Below are positions 48,437 through 60,600 of a stretch of 64,000 nt of DNA, one piece after another. The DNA is taken from the NCBI RefSeq assembly GCF_026212465.1, contig NC_080059.1:8634811-8698810 (forward strand). Reading direction: 5' to 3'. The notes beneath the pieces were generated by a model. That model ran no database searches and was not told where the DNA came from. It worked only from the letters and a program-made list of their open reading frames with translations. A program made the position numbers and the translations under genes. Origin of the DNA: Amaranthus tricolor (taxonomy: Eukaryota; Streptophyta; Magnoliopsida; Caryophyllales; Amaranthaceae). Each line of letters opens with the position of its first letter. The stretch's first letter is position 1.

Positions 48437-48445
48437 TTATTTTAC
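48437..48445. repeat. Right copy of the 9-bp target-site duplication
   Basis: TTATTTTAC directly follows the right terminal repeat and is identical to 44753-44761. Confidence 0.88.
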
Positions 48446-49184
48446 ATGTTATTTACATTCTCCTATATTAGTTTTTGTGACATTTATTGATGTAGACAAG
48501 TCAAAAATAAAAAAAAATAAAAAATTACATTCTCCTTGCTCTTTGTAACAACATCAAGCGGAAATACTCTTTTAAAATCTTTTTTTCAAAATTGCATTTT
48601 TGAACAAAAAAAAATTATAATGCTTATTTGTTCGCTCTAAGCAACATCATACAAAGAAGTTTGACTTTTTTATTCAGTTTCTCTTATATTCGCTATTAAT
48701 AAGTGCGGATAGAATTCATACTTCAGCTTCGGATTGAATTGCTTATTTTGAAAATTAAATTTATTTTTAAAATTTTTAATAAAAAAAGTTTATTTTTAAA
48801 ATTTCACATTTGTGAGTGGTGGCCCACAAAACATGCCCACCCACCTACCCGCGAAGCTTCAATCTCAATTCTTCCACATTTTGTGTTTGACAAGCAGACG
48901 AAAATACCTGGCAAGTAATGTTCGTCGTCGATACCGTAGCGATCGCTGGCAAGTGTGAATTCACGCTCATCAATCTATCCATGTAGATTGTAGATATTGA
49001 TGTTGATGTTCATCTTCTCTAGTCAATTATCATTATTTTAATTTATTTGATCTCATTTCCTTACCTCTTAAGTTAATAATTTTCAAATTTACATATAAAT
49101 ACCTCTTTTCTTCTCACATTTTTCTTGAATTCTCAATTTCAAATTCTCATTTTAGGTCAACGGTGATTCAGTATTTCTGTACAA
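48446..49184. other. Upstream region and 5' UTR of the SSUH2-like gene
   Basis: This AT-rich spacer lies between the MULE and the next plus-strand gene. The promoter and leader should be in the last 300-400 bases. 'catataaatacctctttt' at about 49092-49110 could be a TATA region for a start of transcription near 49130. Nothing else was recognised. The MULE right end is about 740 bp from the start codon. Confidence 0.5.
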
Positions 49185-52100
49185 ATGGAGCAGCATACCA
49201 TACAGCAGCCGTTACTTTCAGGTAAACAAATACGGAATACCCTTTTTTGTTAGTATTTTTATCGCAAAATGATTTTTATCTTTTGTCAATTTTGATTAAA
49301 CGAGATTGATGATGATTATTTCTGTTTGATTTGAAGGAGGTGTAAATGGAGCACAGAGTGGAAGATGGAGTTCGTATGAATATTTAGGAAGTACTCCTAG
49401 TGCATTAATTCCGAATGCTTCAATGGGTGTTGGTGCTGAACTCACCGTGGACGAAATTCGAAGTGTAGCATCCAATTCAGAACACCATTACCCACCTTCT
49501 CTTCATGCCCCATTGATTTCTTCTCCGGATTCTTATTCTTACGCTGGTGGTATGCTTATTATACTTCATTATCCATTGTTTAATAAGTATTTTAGGTCTA
49601 TTAAATTTGTTTGATTGTTGGTATTGATTGGTCTAAAAGGAAAACTTGGTGTACTTTATATAGGAAATTATTTTACAAGGTTCATGACTTGTTTTGTTAT
49701 AATCACTTTTTTTATACACAAAATCCATTGCTATTTATTATCACTTTAGAAAGTGGTGTTAATGAAAAATTGCGAAATTGAGGTGATGATCAAGAATGAC
49801 ATTTTACATTACCGCATTGTAAAGGTTTTTCAAGTTATAGGGGAGTCATGGACTTGTGCAATATTACAAGGCATTTTTGAATTTGTTGAGCTTGTTAGTT
49901 TACTTATAGTAGATGATTTGGTTTAGCAGTTTTTTTATATTCTACAAAATACAGAAAATCAAAATGCCTTTGATGAAAAAGTTGTTGAGATCACTTTAGG
50001 ATTTCTGCTTGTTGGTTCTTGTATTTTGCAATTTGGCTTGTAAATTATAAAAATACTATTATTATTAGATATGCATGCTCAATTAAAAAGAAAATATTAT
50101 CGTTAATCTTTTAGTCTTCTTTGTAAAACTTGCCAATTTCCTAATGTATACCCTGATCTAAATCAGCATGTTTTCCTCCTTTTATGCTCATCTTTCCTTG
50201 TCTTCGAACTAAGTGTTCATATTCATCTGGATTTGCATGTTTTTGAGTCATTGTGCCATTGATGTTATTTATATTCCCGGTGGATAGGATCTAGCTTAAC
50301 TTTGTGTGACTTGTTTATAATTCTTCCTTATCTAATGTTTATCAAGCATTTTTGGGCCATTTATAGTTGTTTGGTTGTTGATATTAAACCAAAGAAATGG
50401 TAATGGAAACTTAATTATTCATATTTACTTGCTAGGGAGGTGGTATTAGGTGGATGGAATTAGATAATATATGTTTGAATATGAGACCTTTACATAACAT
50501 ATTTTATGAAAATTAAGAATAAAACTCATTCTCATTACCATGATTTGATACTCCAACAACCAAACATTGTGTTAGTTTTGTTTGAATTTTGTATTTCTAT
50601 GATCCTTCTTTCTCTTTTCAGAATAGGTTCATGTTGTCCCTATCCCTCGTATTCTAACGATATGTTATGGTTTTTCTGACACCATCAATAGCCGTTACGT
50701 CATTATTATTTTGGATATTTAAGATAATTTACGAAGTGTCACATTGTGTTATAGTGTTAATCAAATTCTTCACTATACTTCTTTTAGGAAAGGAAGTTAC
50801 TTCAGGACCATGATAGAGAGATTGTATCTATATTGTTGATTTTGGTTTTGTTTCTATGACATATAGACTCAAATTTGTACTTAAATTTGAGATGAGGTTT
50901 TTAAAACAATTTTGAGGTTAAATATTGGTTTTCTAGAGTATGATGTATGTCTTTATTTTGACTCTTCTCAAAGGCACGCTTGGATTGGTAAGAATATAGG
51001 AGTAAAATATTTAGGGGAAAAAGTATAGGTTTGTTTTTATTGTTTGAATAGAAAGGAATAAATACAGGGATAATCATTTAACTCCATATAGGGGGTAATT
51101 ATTACCCTACCCACCTCCAGTTAAATATTTCCCTTGAATCTGAGTTCTTTACCATAGATTTTTTCACTTTCTCTTTCTTCTTCCTCATCCTCTTCTTAAT
51201 ATCTCCCCTTTGTTCAAACCTTTATTGATGTGACAATAGCATAACCTTTTGTGATTAATTAGCAAAACTGAAAAGAAAAAACCAGAATTTTTATTTGAGT
51301 AAAATTATCAAACTTTGAGAAGGAATAGATTACTCCCCTAATTAATACACCTCAATCAAGGACGGTGGTGGTCATGTTGGTCCCTAATAGCAAAGTGTGA
51401 TCATACCCCCGTACAACGACTATGTATAGATGATTCATCTCTCCAGGAACTAAACCAACTGGGGTACGAATCCGGTGGAGTCACATTAACCAAACATTCT
51501 CTGTTACTTCATCAATAGGGGAATCATTCCCGCCCAACAAAACATAATCCTGTACTTACTCAACATAGTTTTCATTCTCATTTCAAATCCAACCGAACTT
51601 AACTGTTACCCATAGGGAAATCGATCTAATTTTCTAAAATTACTATTGTGTCGATTTGACTTAAATGTTAAGAAATCAATAACTTTCTACAATTTTCTAT
51701 TGCATGCCTTCTGTAAAACGTTCATCAAACTGTATTGCATGCCTTGTGTGAAACGTATATCAAATTGTGGACATGAAAATTGCAAAGTTTCTACAATTTT
51801 CTACAATTTCTTAGTTGGAAAGACATTAATAACATCATGTTGTGTTATGGACTTGCAAATTGCAAAGTTTCTTTGCTTGCCTTATGTAGAACGTATATCA
51901 AATTATCAATAGACGAAATCATTGCGAACTTTCGTATGATTTCGTAAAAGATGGTTATCTTAGTGCTTTCACATTGTGCTTAAAACCACCAGTCTCCTCA
52001 GACAAGTCACAACAATCTGATTCTCCGTAAAGTTGTGTAGTTTGGTGGTGCTTTTCCATCCCTTTCAGTGATTATCGTGACGAATTCTTTATGTAAAGTT

Positions 52101-55100
52101 TGTGTGTTATTGGTGTTGGTTTCGATCTTTCTAACGCTATTTATTTTGAGTTTATTTGCGGATGGTGTTTTTTTAAATAAAATGTTAACCTCTTGTCTCA
52201 GAGCTAGCTCTTGACCAGCGAACTGGATACGGGGGAGATTTGGGTGGGGATGCCAATATGTTCCAAAGGTATGTATGGATCAACTGATATATAATGCTTT
52301 GGATCTTGATGCTATTACACCTAGCAATTATTTTTCATAATTTTTTGAGTTTTGTATTTTTGAAGTTTTTAGTATTTAGTTTGTCTATGTCAATACAACA
52401 TTCCATTACCCAAACGCCATTAATGGCTCCCACATAAGTGGGATTGTGAGGGTAGGATGTACGCAGCCTTACCCTTGTTAGTGAAGTGATAACAAAGATG
52501 TTTTCGACGACCCTTGGTAGCAAATATATCTCCAACTTCACATAAACAAATGTTGCACATGATTTGATGAGCCATTTTAATTTAGCTTATCCATGTCAAA
52601 GTTAGCAAATCTTTTTGATGGCGTGCCATTTCAAATAGAACTTAAATTCAAAACTTTTATCAGTGAAAATGACACTAATCTTTTAAAATGAAAATCTGTA
52701 TACTTTTTTATGACACCTATAAGGTGACATTGCTCTTTTTCTCTTTGAAGAATTTGTATTCGCTTTGGAAATTCTATTTTCAAGGTCTTATTAAAGCATG
52801 AAGTAGATCTAAGGGAGATCAATAGTCTTTTATATAAAAAATCTGAATGGATGCGACTCCTCTACTTCACTAATGTCATCTACATAGCAAACATTGCTCT
52901 TTTTTTTCGAAAGACCTTTAAACCTGTTGGAAGTTCTATCTTCAGGATTAGTATCTGAAGCATAAATTTATGTGAGAAGGTCTATTGTTAAGCGTATGAT
53001 AAAGCTTTCAGCTCAACGATCCATTGTATTGTTTTATCCCGTTGTTGTGTAATGATGAAGGCTAGAAATGCATCTGTCTTGACTATTATTTTTCTATACC
53101 GGGTTAACTTTTCTATGTGTAATTGAAAAAAGTTGTTATGCATACAACATGTCATTTCCTCAATGCCAATAAGTGTCTCCACCTAGGTGGGGTTTAGAGG
53201 GGTTCTGATGTACTCAAATTTATCTTTGTTAGCAATTTCAAAGAGGTTGTCTTATGCATGCTTTCCTTATAAGGACGATCAACTACAAAGATCTAAGTTC
53301 TATGAATAGTGTTTTTCTTATTTTTATTATATTATTAGGGAATCATCGCTTCGTGTTTCTAGCGGGGACAATTATGCTTCTTTGTCAAACCACAGCTAGT
53401 CAAAGAAAACGGAAAAAAGACAGAGAGGAAAAAGAATAGAGGGATATATAGATTAGGGATAAGTAATAAATATTTGAAACATAGGGAAAATGCATCTTTC
53501 TCATTTTCTCCATACACACTCCTCTCAAAGTCCCTTGAATATCTGTAGTTAGCATACCTCAGGAGAAAATATTGGAAGTTCGTCAATTTGTATTTTTAGT
53601 AAGTGATTTATGGGGAACTTCCCTTTGCGATATATTTGTTGCTCCACGATACCAGACACTAATGAGAATTTGGTGAATTGACTCTATTTTCCAGCTTTGA
53701 CTGCTCACGTACATGGTGTATAATCTTTCTTTCCCTCCTTATTTCTAACAATAAGTCACTTCTCTGTATTTTTCTATCAGAAACTTTAAATTTTATTTTA
53801 TGTTCCTTTTCGAGACTCTAGAAAGAGGAAATAAGCATATATGAACGAAGCTTAGTTAAACTTCTATACTATCCAAATCAAGCATGTTTGATGTCTTAGT
53901 GGATTAAAATGTTTTCTGCAGCTAAATATTTGTTCTATGGAGTACTTATTGTTTTAGTCATCTGTGCAGACAAGTATTGGATGAAATTGAGATTCGAGAG
54001 TTGCTCATGGATCATGTTGGTCATCGGTGTTGCTGGGGAAGTCGTCCTGCCCGTACATGGAAGATACAAATGGTGGAGGACTGCAACGTATACATAGGAA
54101 CTTTAGATACTTTTACGGAAGAGAGGGAAGTCATTACGGAACGTATTCCTTATCAAGGTGTCAACATCGATGGAAAAGATAGTGGCCCTGAACCTGGAAT
54201 CTGGGAATTGGATCTGAGGTCTCAGTTCCCTGTTCTATTTACACCCCAAAAAGAAACAAGAATGAAAGTTCCACATTCAGAAACCATTGAGAAGTGCCCC
54301 GGTACATTCTACTAAATACTAACTTTGTTGACATTGTTCATAATAAAAATGAAACTAAGTGATGATATTGCTTATTATCTTGTAGGTTGTGATGGACGAG
54401 GGGATACTGTGTGCCCAACATGCAATGCAAATCAAGAACCTGGATTTTACAAAGAAAATCAGATGACTCCATGCACTTCCTGTTTTGGAAGGGGTTTAAT
54501 TGCTCATAGAGACGGGTCTGACACAATGTAAGCAGTTAACAATATAATTTCTATATAGAGTGATCATTTTTGCATCTTTGTACTGATTACATTTTTGCAT
54601 TGCATGTCAATTTGACAGATGTACGCAGTGCAATGGTAAGGGGAAGATTCCTTGTGCTACTTGCAGCTCTAGTGGATTGATAAAATGCAATATATGTCGA
54701 GGCAGCGGATCTATTCTTGCTCGTAATATTGCAATTGTCAAATGGTAAGTGAGCCATTCTTCTTGACTTGAGGATCTATTTTCTTGACATCTATGTAATA
54801 TTTCCTAGGATCTATTTTCTAGCAACCGACCCCAATCTTTTGGGCCTTGAGTGACATTGTTGTTGTGTTTTCCCTATTTGTGATATGTGTTGCTCCCTTC
54901 AATTGAAATTGGTGCCTCCTCTTTTTGTTTCAAGATGTTCCATAAATATGTGCCCTGTTTTTCCTTTTGACAAAATTAATGAACATTTATTTTTATCTCT
55001 CTTTTTTGTTGTCCTCATCTTTCTTTCTTTCTCTCCCTTTAACATCACTTCCTCCTTGTTACAGTAAAGGGGTACAACAATTAAGAACATATATAATGAG

Positions 55101-56618
55101 AATATTTTGTCTTGTATGATAACTGATAACACGAAAAAGCAATTGTTGAAAGAATTAGAAGCAAATTGTTTTCCTTGGTTTTGTTGTATATGTCGCATTG
55201 CTCACCAAAATCGGAATATTATTGGTTTTCTTCTAATATCCATTTTTTAATGCATAGGGAGACAATAACGTCTAAAGTTCTTGCTTTAAAGTTTTGGCAA
55301 GATTCCCTAGTCTTTTTTCCCACTCCTAGGGCTTTAGCCACTAAGGTTGGACTTTAGCCAAGAGAATCTATCCTATAAATAAATTTTTTGTCTCCATGGA
55401 GGCATTGGATTTGGAACAAAAAATGGGGAAGGAGAGTCTATTGAGGATTTTATAAGCATATGATGTGTTATTATGTAACACTTGGTATAGAAAGTGTGAA
55501 AGCTGTTTGGTGACTTATATTTAACACATAAAGAGTAATTAGGTTTCGCAAATTGTTGAACAGCGTCTTGATTTCAATTTACTATGTGTTTCTTGCCTCT
55601 CTTCTTTCTCCTTTCCACCTTCTGTCCTTTTTGTTTTCATCCATGAAACAAATCTTTCTACTGCTCAAAGTTTATTAAAATCATTGAGCTTGAATCAGTT
55701 GCTATAAGCAACAGCTGGCAACATGTATTTTCTATTCAATTTTAAGAATTAACAATAATAACCACCATGCAGTTACGGCTGTGTTTTGTAATGGTTAGAT
55801 CTTCCTTTTCTTTTCTAACTAGGTTGTGCTTGGAACCATCTTTTTCGTTTGCCTAGTTCCTGCCTTTATTTTCGCTTTTTGATGCTCCTCATTTGTGCTG
55901 AAGGCCATTAGTCTCAGATTACCTATTTATAGTATCTAATTAATTTAGTAATAGTTTGTGATAGGATGGCACATTGAGTAGGGTTTTTTGTTTCAAAATT
56001 TGTACCTGTGAGGATGGAACAACATTTAGGGTTCTGTTTGTAATCAGCTAGCTTTATTCCAGATCATCCGTTCAAGAAAATGATCATAAAGGTGTAAATT
56101 TGTTCATGGATGCTCTGATCATATCAAGAGTTTTGTGTCAACCAGATAATTGATCTGAGTTTTATAAGTTATAATCCGCAATCACGTTGTATTTGAGCAC
56201 AAAATGACGCAATAGTTTGTCCAACTTATGCAGGAAGACACTTTCGACACGAAAAGTGAGTGCAACAAGAGGAGCTGCCTCGGTCCCTGATGATGTCTTC
56301 CACAGAGCTAAAGGGGTGCAACTATGCAATATGCAAGCTTATCAGTGTACTCCTGCCTTTTTTGCTGATTCCTACTTTCTAAACACTTTCTCTTCTGAAG
56401 TAATTGCAGATCGTACTCCTGTTCCACCTACTGCAAGGGTTATTTGTGAGCGACATACTATATCTGTTGTACCAGTGACACGCATCACCATGTCACATTC
56501 TTCTCGCTCCTTCAGTTTCTATATTATTGGTTTCAGTAGAGAGGTTTATCTGAAGGATCGTTATCCTGCCCAGTTTTGCTGGGGTCTATGCCCATGCTTG
56601 GAGTGGCTTAACTTATAG
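49185..56618 (+). CDS. SSUH2-homologue zinc-ribbon (DnaJ-type Cys-rich) protein
   Basis: Coding exons 49185-49221, 49337-49549, 52202-52268, 53970-54301, 54386-54527, 54619-54744 and 56234-56618 sum to 1302 bp, 433 residues. Residues 1-105 are low-complexity (MEQHTIQQPLL...). From residue 106 the conserved part begins: DEIEIRELLMDHVGHRCCWG, SRPARTWKIQMVEDCNVYIG, GIWELDLRSQFPVLFTP. Six CxxC pairs follow at 215/218, 226/229, 246/249, 265/268, 276/279 and 287/290, several as CxxCxGxG, the zinc-binding pattern of DnaJ central domains, without a J domain. The C-terminal part (WKTLSTRKVSATRGAASVPD, YQCTPAFFADSYFLNTFSSE, RFCWG-like AQFCWGLCPCLEWLNL) matches plant proteins annotated 'SSUH2 homolog'. 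Their biochemical function is not established. The exon 2 acceptor AAGGAG is a NAGNAG site that could add or drop one Gly. Confidence 0.9.
51640..51910. repeat. Irregular nested repeats in intron 2 of the SSUH2-like gene
   Basis: The phrase 'gccttxtgtxxaacgtxtatcaaa' occurs three times (near 51707, 51740 and 51879). 'tttctacaattttctac/at' occurs near 51683 and 51789, and 'aaattgcaaagtttct' near 51777 and 51856. This looks like a small locally duplicated block, with no coding value. Confidence 0.6.
52395..52560 (+). repeat. SINE-like dispersed repeat, best copy
   Basis: Reads 'ttacccaaacgccattaatggctcccac', 'aagtgggattgtgagggtaggatgtacgcagccttacccttgtt', 'aaagatgttttcgacgacccttggtagcaaat' and 'cttcacataaacaaa'. 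The ordered phrases are shared with four other places in the window (21840, 28865, 36100, 53155). The 'ggatgtacgcagccttaccc' core is a phrase common in plant SINE-type repeats. No protein coding. Confidence 0.55.
53155..53250 (+). repeat. SINE-like dispersed repeat, diverged copy
   Basis: Contains 'ttcctcaatgccaataagtgtctccacctaggtggggtttagaggggttctgatgtac' and 'aaagaggttgtc', matching the family in order. It lies about 600 bp from the copy at 52395-52560 in the same intron. Confidence 0.5.
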
Positions 56619-57652
56619 TTGAGATTGAGTGTAATTAAGTCGAAAAAATGCTTTATGTCGTTGAAAGCGTTGTCTTAGGTGTGACTTGCAAAATCAATGT
56701 CGTCTTTAATATTGATATGTGCCATAAGTCATTTTTTGAGCTAGAGGATCATTTGTTGTATCTGTGAAATCTTTTCTGAATTAATAGCATCTGATGTTTT
56801 TGTAATTGAACAATTTTCATCATTTTACAATCGGTTGATACTGAATATCTATTTAATACCTCGATAGGAACTTAGGATTACATAACATATAGTATTATGT
56901 CCAAAAAAAGCAATTACATATCATTTAGTAATTAGCAATGCTAAAGCGATTTAACAGAGGAAAAAATCAATTAAGACGTGTATAATTAATATTTGAATAG
57001 ACAAAACTCCGCAGAGGCAAATTTGGCAAAAAAGAGTTAGCCATGATATCAGCACTATTTTGGCCAAAGGGAGCACAAGATTGCACTTAAACCTTTCAAC
57101 CTTCAATTTTCAGCAACGTTATATGCAAGACGAATAAATTTGGGCATTCCTAATGCTGAATTAAAACAAATATGTATTCTGAAAGATTTGTGCTTTCGGA
57201 AAACACTAACTTGATATTTGATCATCGAATTTATGAAGTAGATTTTGAGTATGGATGAAGGAATATAAATTTAACTACCAAAAGTTTTAACCGCACATGA
57301 GTAATTTTGTCACTCAACAAAGTAACACTGCTAGGAAAATTACATTTTAACTCATTAAGCCAAAAAAAAAAAAAAAAAAAAAAAGTTTCTCCTTAACCCC
57401 TCCTAGTCGACAGTTTTTACATTTGATTAACATTCAACTGGGGTACCCAAACCAGAAGGGACAATGATGTATGCGTAATGTGTATTACAAGTAGTTCATT
57501 CCAACTGCTCCAATCCAAGAGGCATCGCTCATAGCCCAGCTCAAATTCTGGGCTAGGGAATGCATTTTCCCAAGTCCCAACAATACAGTTTATGTAGAGG
57601 CTCCCCAAAAGTCTACATTTTGTCCAAAACCAACAGCTTTCAAATGTTAGCT
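56619..57652. other. Convergent spacer between the SSUH2-like gene and DEX1
   Basis: The two genes end facing each other, so the 3' UTRs occupy most of this. A run of over 20 A lies at about 57362-57384, in the DEX1 3' side when read on the minus strand as poly-T. Nothing else was recognised. Confidence 0.55.
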
Positions 57653-60600
57653 TTACAAGTCCGTATTCCTTGAAAAAGAAGGCAATGGCACGGGTTCTTG
57701 TGGTCGAAGAATGACAAGAATGCCAAACATCCCAAGCATAGGAAGGATGACCAGCCATTTTAGTAGTTTGTAGTAATACATATGAAATGTAAGCGAGAAT
57801 TCGTCTGAGAAATAAAGACCATTAGAGTCCACCATCTCAAGTATTATAGTCCCTGTAGTCCTTACACCAACTGTTGGAACCTTCAAACGATATTTTCCCG
57901 GGCTATTATAGACCTTATTAAGTTTAATACTTCGCTCTCCTTGAAAATTGCCAGGAACCAGCAAAGTCATCTACATAATTTCATCATCAGCAGCTACTAA
58001 AAAGATATAGGATCAACAACAACAGAAAGTAGAGATGGAAAAGATCAAGTTACCGTGACATTGTATGGTGCTTGTGTACCAGACAAGTGTCTATAAGAAT
58101 CAACAACCTCAAACTCAACCCAAAAGTTCTTGCCTTCTTCGTCACGAAAATTTCTGTGTGAAGGCAACACATAAATCCCCTCCCGATTGTATCGACTTGC
58201 AACATTGTTTCTTCCTTGGTAAGCTGATCTCCATGCCTGCAGAAGTACACTAACTTAGAAAAGCAAAAATAAATAGAAAAAGAGAAACTCTACTTTAGTT
58301 TCTGTCATGGAAAGTGGCACGAGTTCAAAATATGAGTCTCTGCAACTCACCTTAAGTGGATGATGTGGTGATGGGGTAGAGAAGCAAAAAACATTTCCAT
58401 TCATAGTTGTTACTATAAGATCAAGATCATCGCCGCCATCAACATTGTCCGCCAAAACCATACTGTATCTGTCATCAACCAGTAGATGTATCATGTATTA
58501 GAATCTGAATGTTGATGCAAAACATCTAGCAACTGCAAACTAACAGGTTAAGCAAGTCTTACGAAGTTTCTCCTATATCAACAACATCAGCACAAGACGT
58601 GGGGCCATCGATGAGATATAGATAACCATCAAATGATGTTGTGACAATGGTCAGTCCTTTCTTTTTCTCTCCCCGTTTGCTCAAATCAACAAGAAGAACC
58701 TGATTCATAACTCTCCCATGAGTCCTATAAGGATATGGGCGAATATGTTTCCCATCCTTGCCACTTAGGACATATATATTTCCAGATATGGTCGGAATCA
58801 CAATATCTGTATGGCCATCCCCATCAACATCACCAACAGAAGGGCCCTACAATACTGAAATATGTCAGTTTATTGGATTTTATATCACCTGAACAATTAT
58901 CCTCAAGATGTAACTTCCAACAAATCGATAAAAGATTGAACACTCCCGAGTCCTTACATCAACCAAGACTGATCATGGCACCATTGTCTTGAAAGTGCAA
59001 GCGATTACAAGCACTAATAACAGCATAACAGACTTTGTGTAAAAAGAGATCTACCCACCCTCCCTTCCCGGTAAAAAGGAAAAGCTTGAGCCTTGAGGCA
59101 CACTTCACCTTGAAATCAATTCAACGAGTCACGAACACAGATGAGAAGACTTTTTGAGCTTACAAGAACCAAAATATAATGGCCATGGAAGGCAAAACAT
59201 CTATTATAATCCACTCGTCGCCAGCTTAGTTTTAAAAGGCACAACTCTGCACAAGGCACAGTGAATCTCAGAAGAGTCCTGGATACTAGGTGCAAGGTGA
59301 AGGGACATGCTTTTGTAGATGAGACTTTTTCTCAAAAGCTTAAGAATCAATTCTAAAGCATATTTGATACTTAAACAACATGATATTCATATTATAATAC
59401 GACCCAAACATTTGTTATCATTGTGTTAAGCCATTAATATAGTGCAAAATGGCACAAGAAGTTACTTATCTCACATTGTAAAGCATTTTGCTTAATTATT
59501 CGTTGTCTAATTGTTATCACAGAAGAAGAGAAGAGAAAAACATATAGAACACAGAAGAAGAAAAGCAAAAAAGAACGACGAATTCAGGATAAAGAAGATA
59601 AAAAACCAAAGAGAAAAAGTGAAAGAAGTAAGAAAGAAAGAGGAAAGTTGAAAGAAGAAAACAGCAACAATACAACATTAACAATGCCTTAATCTCAAAA
59701 ATATGAGGTTGATTACATGAACCAAAACAGATCAACGCGAGAGATCATAGCTAAGAAAGATAATGAAAGATGAAAAAAAGAGAAAGTTTTAAAGCAAAAA
59801 GGCAGCTGAAAGATGAAAAATCATAAGACGGGCAGAATGTCAAAGAAAAAAAAATACTTGAAGAGTCAAGAGTCAAGACTACTTATTGTGAAAAGATAAA
59901 GGCCTACCTGCGGAACAAGACTTTTCACATGGGTTTCCCATATTTCCTTTCCTTGAGTAGTCCAAGCAGCAACATTTCCATGTACATCAGCAGTCACTAA
60001 TTCAATTTTACCATCATCATTGATATCAGCTGCCACAACTGCTCCTTGAATTTCAGCCATTTCAAGAGGGAATTTGTCTCTCACCTTACCTGGAACGGTA
60101 GCAATATAAATTTAAACACAAAAAACCAGGATAACCACTTGGACACGAAGTCAAACTCCAACCAAAAGCCTTGAAGCCAAAAATATTTATAATGATTAAA
60201 TTCAGTTTACATGCTTAAGGCTCGATGAAATAAAACGCTAAAGATCCAAGATTTTCTAACTTTCTCATTGGGAACAAAGACTGAGGATGTAAATCTCTAT
60301 TTTAAAAAGGTACATGCCTTTTCAATTGTGGTGGTATATCTTTTGGGCCTTTTTATGCCACTTGATAGCTTATTAAAGAATATGAAATGTAAATAAACAA
60401 CCCCCCGGAGGCTGGAAGCCATGCTTGGAGTCAGTAATGCACACCACCATCATCTTCATTAGACATCAATTAATCACCTATTAACCCACTTAAAGCATTC
60501 CTTAGAAGATATGTCTTTAAAACCAAAATTCCAAAAGGCATTAGCTCCATTGGTTTCATGAAAAAGGGACCACAATTATTTCATTTCAAAACTAAAGTAG

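Noticed and set aside
54885..55357. Short frames in intron 6 of the SSUH2-like gene
   Set aside because: They have no conserved features, and the exons on either side join in frame without them.
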